Below are positions 1 through 6,080 of a stretch of DNA of 15,202 nucleotides, in pieces. A program made the position numbers and the translations under genes. This DNA is from Muribaculaceae bacterium. Its GTDB lineage: Bacteria > Bacteroidota > Bacteroidia > Bacteroidales > Muribaculaceae. How positions within the stretch are numbered: the stretch's first letter is position 1; the number at the start of each line of letters is the position of its first letter. The stretch spans positions 1 to 15,202 of the forward strand of contig VSPG01000046.1 in NCBI GenBank assembly GCA_009775265.1, given 5' to 3'. A model generated the notes under the pieces. The model made no database searches. It saw only the letters and a program-made list of their open reading frames with translations, and was not told where the DNA came from.

Positions 1-130
1 ATACCATGCGCCGCAAATTCGTCACTGAATCACCGACACCAGCGCAGCCCCACGTGCATTTATACATTTCATAAAGATGGGCGCACAGCTGCTACTCTGT
101 CCCCCATATCGAATCCCTCCGCAAAAGAAA

Positions 131-252
131 GGCGCATAGCGCCGGGCAGCCGCGTAGCGGCAAGTCCAAATGTTAGCCCCGGGCAATGGCCGCGTAGCGG
201 TCACAGCCCGGGGGTTAATCCAGCCTCCAAAATGGCGGAGCCGCGTAGCGGC
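131..252 (+). repeat. Hairpin repeat element F1 (plus orientation)
   Basis: Hairpins in order: GGCGC-ATA-GCGCC (131-143), GCCGC-GTA-GCGGC (149-161), then a nested structure at 177-213 with outer arms CCCCGGGC (177-184) and GCCCGGGG (206-213) around an inner CCGC-GTA-GCGG, then GCCGC-GTA-GCGGC (240-252). Pairing is perfect in all listed stems. Function is unknown; it could be a transcribed structured RNA, a REP/BIME-like element or a non-autonomous mobile element. Confidence 0.8.
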
Positions 253-335
253 GATTCTTTCCATACGTCCCGTTCCATACGTCGGAAATGAATTATGAAA
301 CTTTATTTTGAGCCCGTCAGAAAAGCATGAGGGTA

Positions 336-464
336 GAGCCGCCGCTACGCGGCTCGGCGGGATGTGTGGTGCGCTGTTACCTTAGGCTTCGACCGCTGAC
401 GCGGCCATTGCCTAAGGCTAAAATTAAGACTTGCCGCTAACGCGGCTGCCTGGCGCTACGCGCC
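336..464 (-). repeat. Hairpin repeat element R1 (minus orientation, TTA-type outer stem)
   Basis: This is the same element as F1 read on the minus strand. Stem GAGCCGC/GCGGCTC lies at 336-355, the nested hairpin at 380-417, a GCCGC-type hairpin with a 4-nt loop at 433-446, and a GGCGC/GCGCC hairpin at 452-464. The nested outer arms are CCTTAGGC (380-387) and GCCTAAGG (410-417), not CCCCGGGC/GCCCGGGG. Both arms have changed together and pairing is intact. Confidence 0.8.
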
Positions 465-606
465 TTACCCGACGGGATGCCATGAACCGCAAATTCGTCA
501 CTGAATCACCGACACCAGCGCAGCCCCACGTGCATTTATACATTTCATAAAGAAGAGCGCACAGCTGCTACTCTGTCCCCCGCATCGAATCCTCCACAAA
601 AGAAAA

Positions 607-730
607 GGCGCATAGCGCCAAGCAGCCGCGTAGCGGCAAGTCCGAATGTTAGCCCCGGGCAACGGCCGCGTAGCGGTCACAGCCCGGGGTATCGAAGCGA
701 CACCCCCAAGTCAGAGCTGCGTAGCTGCGA
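607..730 (+). repeat. Hairpin repeat element F2 (plus orientation)
   Basis: Hairpins GGCGC-ATA-GCGCC (607-619), GCCGC-GTA-GCGGC (625-637), and the nested hairpin 653-689 with CCCCGGGC/GCCCGGGG outer arms. It ends with the AGAGCTGCGTAGCTGCGA module (713-730), whose flanks CAGAG and CTCTG also pair. The copy lies exactly 476 bp from F1. Confidence 0.8.
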
Positions 731-762
731 CTCTGTCCCATATTGAATCTCCCTCCGAACCC

Positions 763-794
763 AAAAAAAAATAGCCGCTATGCAGCGGCTATTT
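763..794 (-). terminator. Intrinsic terminator of the nuclease-DivIC-TPM gene block
   Basis: Read on the minus strand, an 11-bp perfect stem AAATAGCCGCT/AGCGGCTATTT (arms 784-794 and 769-779) with a 4-nt loop is followed by an uninterrupted run of T (poly-A on plus, from 763). It starts 18 bases past the stop codon of the TPM-domain gene. This is the only textbook Rho-independent terminator in the window and marks the end of the minus-strand block. Confidence 0.9.
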
Positions 795-812
795 GAAATT
801 TCACATATGGCG

Positions 813-2069
813 TCACCATCCGCCCGAGGCACCTCCGCCGCCGGTCATGCCGCCGCCGAAGCCACCTCCGAAACTGCCGCCTCCGCCTCCGCCGAATCCG
901 CGGCCACCGCCGCCCATGGGCACGATGACCACAGGCGCCGTTTTCGCAATGCGGTATAGCGTACGCGTGATGTGGTGGCAGTTCAGACAGCTGTACTCTC
1001 GCACACCCATCCCCTCGGCCGCCACCGACGGCTTACGAACAATGCGGTCGGCCGACAGCCGCGCGGCGCGTGCGTGGCACATCTCGCATTCGCGCATCGG
1101 CGAACTCCGGTTGGGGTAGGGCAGTATGTCGGTTTCTCCGCATTGGCCGCACAGCCACACGTCATAGTCCACCGAACCGAGTTTCTCCTCCAAATCCTGC
1201 GCCGGAGTCAGATAGTCGTTGTCGTGCACCTCGTCCACCTTTTTCATCGCCGCACCGCAGTTGGGGCACTTGCGGCGTCCGTTGCGCCAGTGCTGCAACA
1301 TGGCCACCAGCAGTATGGCCGCCGGCAGTCCCATGCCCAGAGTGGCGAAACCGGCTATCAGATAGGCGGGTTTCCACGGCTCCAGAGCCATGTACTTTTC
1401 AAAGCGCGAGCGTCCGCGCAGCGAGTATATCTTGAAAGCGAGCGCACACAGCATCGCTATCGCGGCTATTGCCGCAATGCGCGCAAACATCCCGAACGGG
1501 TCGCTGTCCGAGCTCCGCGCGTTGTCGGCGTCCTCGAGGCGCGACTGCAGTTCGGCGGCCGCGTCGGGGTCGGTGAGCAGACGTGCTATAGTGGCCGTCG
1601 CCGCCGTCACGCCGCCGTCGAAATCCCCCCGGCGGAACGCCGGAAACATCTGCTCGCGCAATATGCTCCCGCACACGATGTCGGGCAGCACACCCTCCAT
1701 GCCGTAGCCGGGGCGTATCACAGCCTTGCGTCTGTCTTTGGCCACGAGCACCAGCAGGCCGTTGTCGCGGTCTTTCTTGCCCAGGCCCCAGGCCGTGAAC
1801 AGCTCGGTGGCGAAAACGTCTATGTCGTCGGAGGCGATGTCGTCCACCACCACCACTGCCATCTCCGCCGATGTCGCACGCCGCACGCCGGCCACGAGGC
1901 TGTCGATGCGTGCCTGCGCCGCAGGCGATATTATGCCGTCGGGGTTGCTCAGAAAACGCGTACGGTCGGCCACGTGCACGTTCGGCACCTCCTCCACGCT
2001 GTAGCTGCGGGCGCCGGCTCCTGCGGCCGACATCAGCACAAACAGCAGCATCAGCACACGCGTCCTCAT
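813..2069 (-). CDS. TPM-domain membrane protein with two zinc-ribbon-like Cys pairs sets and Gly-rich tail
   Basis: Predicted protein of 418 aa. It has an N-terminal signal-like hydrophobic segment (residues 3-20), a TPM domain (about 30-167, with NPDGIIS near 42-48 and PGYGMEGVLPD at 120-130), two transmembrane helices (about 195-213 and 236-257), and four CxxC pairs (C268/C271, C307/C310, C328/C331, C361/C364) that could make two zinc ribbons. The tail is Gly-rich and ends GGGASGGW, typical of YgcG-like TPM proteins. The TPM domain is extracytoplasmic in known relatives; its biochemical role here is not known. I chose the ATG at 2067-2069 because it gives the signal segment and overlaps the upstream stop by 4 bp (ATGA), which implies translational coupling. 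A longer in-frame start would run through the upstream gene. It is the last gene before the terminator at 763-794. Confidence 0.88.
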   Translation of the reverse strand: MRTRVLMLLFVLMSAAGAGARSYSVEEVPNVHVADRTRFLSNPDGIISPAAQARIDSLVAGVRRATSAEMAVVVVDDIASDDIDVFATELFTAWGLGKKDRDNGLLVLVAKDRRKAVIRPGYGMEGVLPDIVCGSILREQMFPAFRRGDFDGGVTAATATIARLLTDPDAAAELQSRLEDADNARSSDSDPFGMFARIAAIAAIAMLCALAFKIYSLRGRSRFEKYMALEPWKPAYLIAGFATLGMGLPAAILLVAMLQHWRNGRRKCPNCGAAMKKVDEVHDNDYLTPAQDLEEKLGSVDYDVWLCGQCGETDILPYPNRSSPMRECEMCHARAARLSADRIVRKPSVAAEGMGVREYSCLNCHHITRTLYRIAKTAPVVIVPMGGGGRGFGGGGGGSFGGGFGGGMTGGGGASGGW

Positions 2070-2452
2070 CGTCCCGACTTTATTTGCGCCATGCGGCGCG
2101 GAATCATCACGGAAGCTATCACCTGCACCACAGCTCCGGCCATAGTCAGCGCCAGCCAGTCGCGCGGGGCGGTTCCCGGCACGAACAGCAGCACGGCTGC
2201 AGCCACGAAGAACAGGGCGCTCCATGCCTGCATGCGCACAATGCGCCGCAGACGCAGGTCGTCGCCGCGGTAGGGCGAGAACAGACGCGCCGTCAGCATC
2301 CACAATGCGCCTGCGGCGTATACCCACCGCATGGTGCCCAGCACGCCGAATCCCCCCGCAAACAGAGGCAGCAGCGCAGCCACGGCTATCAGCAGAAGCC
2401 CCACCGGTGCCGACGCCTCACACAGACGCGAAAATTTGCTTTGTTGTTCCAT
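2066..2452 (-). CDS. Small four-helix membrane protein, unknown function
   Basis: Predicted protein of 128 aa starting MEQQSKFSRLCEAS. It has four hydrophobic segments (roughly residues 17-37, 42-58, 75-93 and 96-114) separated by short basic loops. I do not recognise a named family. It sits between the DivIC-like gene (42 bases upstream) and the TPM gene (4-bp ATGA overlap downstream), so it is probably co-transcribed with them. The start is uncertain. An in-frame ATG at 2495-2497 would add 15 residues and overlap the DivIC stop codon as ATGA, but those residues come from a low-complexity TATATAATATA tract that looks non-coding. The tract may instead act as an A/T-rich translation enhancer. 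Confidence 0.75.
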   Translation of the reverse strand: MEQQSKFSRLCEASAPVGLLLIAVAALLPLFAGGFGVLGTMRWVYAAGALWMLTARLFSPYRGDDLRLRRIVRMQAWSALFFVAAAVLLFVPGTAPRDWLALTMAGAVVQVIASVMIPRRMAQIKSGR

Positions 2453-2493
2453 ATATAATATATAATATATAATCCCGGAAAGTACTCCCTGGT

Positions 2494-2817
2494 TCATTCG
2501 AGCACGAACACATCCTCGTGCTCACGCTTCATGTTGTACTGCTCGCGCACCACCCGCTCCATGGCCTCGGGCTCCGACGCCAGGCGCCTGTTCAGCTCGC
2601 GGTAGTAGTCCACGCTGTCCTGCACCACGGCCACCTCGGCGCTCAGGCTGTCGATCTGGCGCTGGTACTCTATGCGCTGCGTCACCGAGCTTTCGCCGAA
2701 AAACACAATGTACACGAGAATAGCCAGCACGGCCACCGTGGGCAGCGACATGTATCGCTGCATCCATGCGGTGGCCTTGCGTGAGGCAGGTCCTTTACGA
2801 GGAGATTCGTCGTTCAT
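2494..2817 (-). CDS. FtsB/DivIC-family septum formation initiator
   Basis: Predicted protein of 107 aa with the standard layout of this family: a short basic cytoplasmic tail (1-22), one transmembrane helix (about 24-40), a periplasmic coiled coil (about 44-82) and the conserved C-terminal segment with VREQYNMKREHEDVFVLE at 90-107. FtsB/DivIC proteins are bitopic divisome components that pair with an FtsL-like partner and FtsQ/DivIB to activate septal peptidoglycan synthesis. The start codon lies 7 bases after the stop of the secreted nuclease gene, so the two are likely on one transcript. No ftsL or ftsQ gene is visible in the window. Length and motif are normal for Bacteroidota. Confidence 0.92.
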   Translation of the reverse strand: MNDESPRKGPASRKATAWMQRYMSLPTVAVLAILVYIVFFGESSVTQRIEYQRQIDSLSAEVAVVQDSVDYYRELNRRLASEPEAMERVVREQYNMKREHEDVFVLE

Positions 2818-2824
2818 ACACAGG

Positions 2825-5248
2825 TTATTTCACAAGCACGCGGCGGCTTTCGCCGTCCACAACCACTATGTAGAGGCCGGCCGGAAGCTCATAGCTGTTG
2901 GCTCCCGCTGCGAGCGCGGCCGCGTTCAGGTATGTGATGCCGTCCACGCCGTGCACATCGGCCACCGCCGCATTGCGGCTTTCGATGCACAGCACGCCGG
3001 CTGCGGGCGAGAACGCATCCCAGCTGTAATAGTCGTCGTCGGGGTTGTTCAGGCCGCTCTGCGCATAGTTGGTGATGCCCACGTTGTCGAGGTTGATGCG
3101 CTTGCCCTCGGTGCGGGTCAGGCGCACGCGCACATTGCCGCCGACGCGTGCCGGCACGCTGTATTTGGTGTACTGCGTGGCGCTCACGGTCGCGCTGCCG
3201 GCCTGCTGCCACGTCGTGCCGCCGTCCACGGAGGTCTCGACGAGTATCACGGCGTCGTCGTCCGACGTGCCCTGTGTGTTGGTCCAGCGGCAGGCGTAGA
3301 AGCTCACGGTGCCTGCGCCGCCTATCTTGTCCTCGGCCATCTCTATGAATGCGCCGGCGTCCTTGCCGAAGCGGCAGGCCTTTTCGCCATCATATATCTT
3401 GTCGCCCTGGCTGGCTACGCCCACCACGCCTATGTTCTTGAACATCCAGCGCGCCGCCGAGCCCTCGTACGGGCCGTCGGTGTAGGTCTTGGCGAAGTTG
3501 GCTTCGAAAGTCTCCACGAATTCTGCGTCCGGATCCACGGCCGTGCCGGTCACGGTGCCGCTCTCCGTCTCATAGTCGCCTGCGCGGGCGCTGATTTCCG
3601 TGGAGAACGTGCCCTCGCGGTCGGCGTTCAGGCGCATGTACATGCGGTCTTCGTCGGGCTGCATGCTCAGCGTCGTGCCCCACGTGGTGCGGTCGGTGCT
3701 GATTTCGAACGGAGCTTTCACACTCACGCTCACAGCCGTGCTGATGTTCTCGATGATAACGAGTATTTCCTCGGCGGCCGTGGGTGTGCCCGCTTCGCCC
3801 GCAAAGCGCAGGTCGCCGTCGTAGAGGAATTCCACCGAAGGAATCGGCGCCCCCGTGGTCACGCTCACGGTGTTCGACGTCATCGTGGCCGAAGCGAGCG
3901 TGTAGGTGTAAGTGGTGCTTTCGTCAAGGCCGTCCACTGTGTAGTGGCCCGTGGCGGCGTCCACGTCGCGCGGGTAGCCGTCTATGGACACGTTGCCCTG
4001 GCGCACGTCGAGGGTGTAGCGCCCGTTGGTGTCATCGCCCACATATGTCCAGTTCGCACGGAAACTGTTGGTGGTCACCTGCGTGGCCGCCGTCGCCGGC
4101 AGGCCGTCGGCCACTGCGGCCTTCACGGTCACCTCGCTTTTTGCGCCTCCGCTCGTGAGCGTGAGTTTCGAGGTATAGTTGCCGGCCTTCGAGAACTTCC
4201 ACGTAAGGGTGATTTCAGTTCCGGCGTTGGCCTGTGCGGCGCTTATGCTCGTAGTGCTCAGCTGCAGGCCGTTGGTGGCGCTCACGCTCACATCCCCCGT
4301 GAGGTCTTTGCCTTTCACGGTGAGCTTCGCGCTCACGGGCACACCCGTTCCGGCCGTGCCCATGTCCAGCGTACTGCCGTCCACGGGCAGCGTGAAGCTG
4401 CCGTCGGCCACAGCCTCGCCGTTCCACGACTGGTCTTTCTTGTCGCCCCAGATGTAATCCGCCAGCTCGGGATGGTCGATGAAGGGGTTGCGGTTGCGCT
4501 GGTGGGCATACACGGCGTCGTTGCGGTCTGTCTCCTTTTCGCTCACAGGGTCCTGGCGGTGCCATTTCATCAGCAGTTCCACCACCCATGTCTTGAACAC
4601 GGGGTAGTTGTTGCCGGCCATCACTTTGCCGCCTTCGCCCGACGTCCAGCTCGAGATTTTGTCGTTGTAGCATGCCGCCATATAGAAATAGGTGCGCGCG
4701 AAGTCGCCCTTGTATTCGTCGTCAGGCTCGAACACCGTGCCGCTGTAGCCCGGGAATGTGCTTGTCCCCAGGCGTCCCAGGCCCACGCATCCGTTGCCCT
4801 TCAGCGTGGTGCCGTTGGCGCATTCGCCGAACGGGTAGTTGCTGCGCTGGCCGTTCACTTGGCCGTCGGTGGGATACAGGTGGTATGCGTCGGAGTATTG
4901 CGTCTGACTGCCGCCGCCCCACCAGCTCTTGGGCAGCGAGTGCTCGCGGTTCACGCATGAGCCCACGCCTGAGTAGTTGCCGCATTTTTTGAAATTCTTG
5001 CCCCAGTTTTTCGTGGAGTACATGTCCCATAGCGAGCCGTCGGCGTGCACGTCGGAAGTCTTGTACACGTTCCACAGCCCGTCGTAGCCCACATTCGTGT
5101 GGCTGCCGATTTTGTCGTGAAGTGCGGTGAGCAGGGATTTGCCTCCCTTGCCCTTGCAGGAGTCGTAATAGCCGGATGGTTCGGCCGCATAGGCCGTTGC
5201 CGCCAACACGGCGGCAAGACCCATAGTGAAGATTTTGCGCATTTTCAT
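2825..5248 (-). CDS. Secreted endonuclease I-family (EndA/NucM) nuclease with fibronectin-type and T9SS C-terminal domains
   Basis: Predicted protein of 807 aa. A signal peptide is at 1-22. The endonuclease I catalytic core (about 25-270) carries the His-Me finger pattern: NREHSLPKSW at 100-109 (E102, H103), DAYHLYPTD at 120-128, VNGQRSN at 131-137, and NRNPFIDHPELADYIW at 252-267. This fold cuts DNA or RNA non-specifically with a divalent metal. Then follow Ig-like beta domains (about 303-378 and 470-572), a fibronectin type III-like domain (383-467), a jelly-roll-like domain (about 575-728) and a type A T9SS-style sorting tail (about 745-807, with LPAGLYIV at 788-795 and a final VLVK). It is probably exported through the type IX system and surface-attached or released for nutrient DNA scavenging. 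The start at 5246-5248 is chosen for the signal peptide; an in-frame ATG 36 bases upstream is less likely. No convincing promoter was seen in the AT-rich leader 5249-5430. Confidence 0.92.
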   Translation of the reverse strand: MKMRKIFTMGLAAVLAATAYAAEPSGYYDSCKGKGGKSLLTALHDKIGSHTNVGYDGLWNVYKTSDVHADGSLWDMYSTKNWGKNFKKCGNYSGVGSCVNREHSLPKSWWGGGSQTQYSDAYHLYPTDGQVNGQRSNYPFGECANGTTLKGNGCVGLGRLGTSTFPGYSGTVFEPDDEYKGDFARTYFYMAACYNDKISSWTSGEGGKVMAGNNYPVFKTWVVELLMKWHRQDPVSEKETDRNDAVYAHQRNRNPFIDHPELADYIWGDKKDQSWNGEAVADGSFTLPVDGSTLDMGTAGTGVPVSAKLTVKGKDLTGDVSVSATNGLQLSTTSISAAQANAGTEITLTWKFSKAGNYTSKLTLTSGGAKSEVTVKAAVADGLPATAATQVTTNSFRANWTYVGDDTNGRYTLDVRQGNVSIDGYPRDVDAATGHYTVDGLDESTTYTYTLASATMTSNTVSVTTGAPIPSVEFLYDGDLRFAGEAGTPTAAEEILVIIENISTAVSVSVKAPFEISTDRTTWGTTLSMQPDEDRMYMRLNADREGTFSTEISARAGDYETESGTVTGTAVDPDAEFVETFEANFAKTYTDGPYEGSAARWMFKNIGVVGVASQGDKIYDGEKACRFGKDAGAFIEMAEDKIGGAGTVSFYACRWTNTQGTSDDDAVILVETSVDGGTTWQQAGSATVSATQYTKYSVPARVGGNVRVRLTRTEGKRINLDNVGITNYAQSGLNNPDDDYYSWDAFSPAAGVLCIESRNAAVADVHGVDGITYLNAAALAAGANSYELPAGLYIVVVDGESRRVLVK

Positions 5249-5430
5249 TGCGTTGATATTTATAGTAAGGTTACTCTTGTTCAAAATAGCTCGTAAAGTT
5301 AACGTATCCCTGCATAACTACAAAATTTTACCCCTGAATTTTCAAATTTTAAAAATCCCGTTCCAGGATTGTAAGCAAAATTGTAGGGATGTCCCCGTCC
5401 GGGCAAAAGAGAACTCCAGTCCACATAAGA
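5249..5430. other. AT-rich leader upstream of the nuclease gene block
   Basis: About 180 bases, much richer in A/T than the surroundings, with no gene and no hairpin repeat. It should contain the promoter for the minus-strand block. I see near-matches to the Bacteroidota -7 box (TATTTTG at about 5282-5288 on the minus strand, with a one-base shorter spacer) but no matching TTTG at the right distance, so no promoter is called. Confidence 0.5.
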
Positions 5431-5478
5431 AAGGCGCATAGCTGCACTCTGTCACCCCCATCAAATCCCCCATGGGAA

Positions 5479-5604
5479 GGCGCATAGCGCCCGGCAGCCG
5501 CGTTAGCGGCAAGTCTGAATGTTAGCCCCGGGCAATGGCCGCGTAGCGGTCACAGCCCGGGGTATCGAAGCGACAACCCAGCGAATAGAGCTGCGTAGCT
5601 GCGA
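5479..5604 (+). repeat. Hairpin repeat element F3 (plus orientation)
   Basis: Hairpins GGCGC-ATA-GCGCC (5479-5491), GCCGC-GTTA-GCGGC (5497-5510), the nested hairpin 5526-5562 with CCCCGGGC/GCCCGGGG outer arms, and the AGAGCTGCGTAGCTGCGA module (5587-5604). The second hairpin has a 4-base loop, one base more than in other copies. The stem is unchanged but any reading frame through the element is shifted. Confidence 0.8.
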
Positions 5605-5675
5605 TTCTTTCCATATGTCCCATTCAATATGGCGGAAACGTATTAATTTTGAACCCGTCAGAAAAGCATGAAGGT

Positions 5676-5806
5676 AGAGCCGCCGCTATGCGGCTCTGCG
5701 GGAGGGGTGCCGTGCTACGGTTTCCTTAGGCTGCGACCGCTACGCGGCCATTGCCTAAGGCTAACATTCAGACTTGCCGCTACGCGGCTGCCTGGCGCAT
5801 AGCGCC
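5676..5806 (-). repeat. Hairpin repeat element R2 (minus orientation, TTA-type outer stem)
   Basis: An 8-bp perfect stem AGAGCCGC/GCGGCTCT (5676-5683 with 5690-5697) is followed by the nested hairpin 5724-5760 with outer arms CCTTAGGC and GCCTAAGG, then hairpins at 5776-5788 and 5794-5806. It carries the same compensated outer-stem variant as R1, although the surrounding sequences differ between the two copies. Confidence 0.8.
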
Positions 5807-5929
5807 TTCCCCGGCGGGACACCATTCACCGCAAATTCGTCGCGGGCATTAAAAGACCGGGCACATACGGAACTCCTGAATCGCCGACACCAACGCTGCC
5901 TCACACGCATTTATACATTCCATAAGATG

Positions 5930-6055
5930 GGCGCATAGCGCCAAGCAGCCGCGTAGCGGCAAGACCCAAAGTTAGCCCCGGGCAATGGCCGCGTAGCGGT
6001 CACAGCCCGGGGTATAAAAGCGTCCCCACCATCGAACAGAGCCGCGTAGCTGCGA
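5930..6055 (+). repeat. Hairpin repeat element F4 (plus orientation)
   Basis: Hairpins at 5930-5942 and 5948-5960, the nested hairpin 5976-6012 with CCCCGGGC/GCCCGGGG outer arms, and the terminal AGAGCCGCGTAGCTGCGA module (6038-6055). It ends 25 bases from the terminase stop codon, so it lies in the likely 3' untranslated region of the terminase transcript, in antisense orientation. Confidence 0.8.
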
Positions 6056-6080
6056 TTCTTTCTGTGCACACCAAAAAACC

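Larger units (their letters stand above)
1..762. repeat. Intergenic repeat array A (alternating F-R-F hairpin elements), no gene
   Basis: No credible gene lies here. The stretch is built from one composite repeat seen twice with a 476-bp period: bases 4-260 match about 480-736, including the linker containing CCGCAAATTCGTCACTGAAT and the linker TGCATTTATACATTTCATAA. Within it two hairpin elements face the plus strand (131-252 and 607-730) and one faces the minus strand (336-464). The first 130 bases are the linker that elsewhere follows a minus-facing element, so the array probably continues upstream of the window. Short reading frames across it share a recurring peptide (around RPLPGAN and CRYAAAWRYAPF) only because the DNA repeats. 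One-base loop insertions in other copies break that frame, so I do not call them genes. Confidence 0.85.
5433..6055. repeat. Intergenic repeat array B (F-R-F), no gene
   Basis: This array has the same order of elements and linkers as array A: a plus-facing element (5479-5604), a minus-facing element (5676-5806), then a plus-facing element (5930-6055). The linkers are recognisably shared with array A, for example CCCGTCAGAAAAGCATGA in the F-R linker and CCGCAAATTCGTC in the R-F linker. The R-F linker is longer here because of extra sequence at about 5840-5876. A partial GGCGCATAGCTGC piece begins at 5433. The array separates the nuclease block from the terminase pair. Confidence 0.85.

Noticed and set aside
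231..240. TerL Walker B with SE in place of DE as a defect
   Set aside because: HLSE-type versions are common in this terminase family, and the coupling and nuclease motifs are intact.
22..264. Minus-strand 80-codon reading frame, with similar ones at 498-680 and 5911-6195 sharing a RPLPGAN...CRYAAAWRYAPF peptide
   Set aside because: They are translations of the hairpin repeat. One-base loop insertions in other copies break the frame and none has a convincing start context.
793..1119. Proline-rich small plus-strand protein
   Set aside because: It is the complement of the Gly-rich tail of the TPM protein.
2672..4960. 762-codon plus-strand frame antisense to the nuclease gene
   Set aside because: High GC at third positions leaves the antisense frame open. 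Its translation is His/Val/Ala-rich with no motif, while the minus-strand protein has clear nuclease motifs. The 433-codon frame at 972-2273 is rejected for the same reason.
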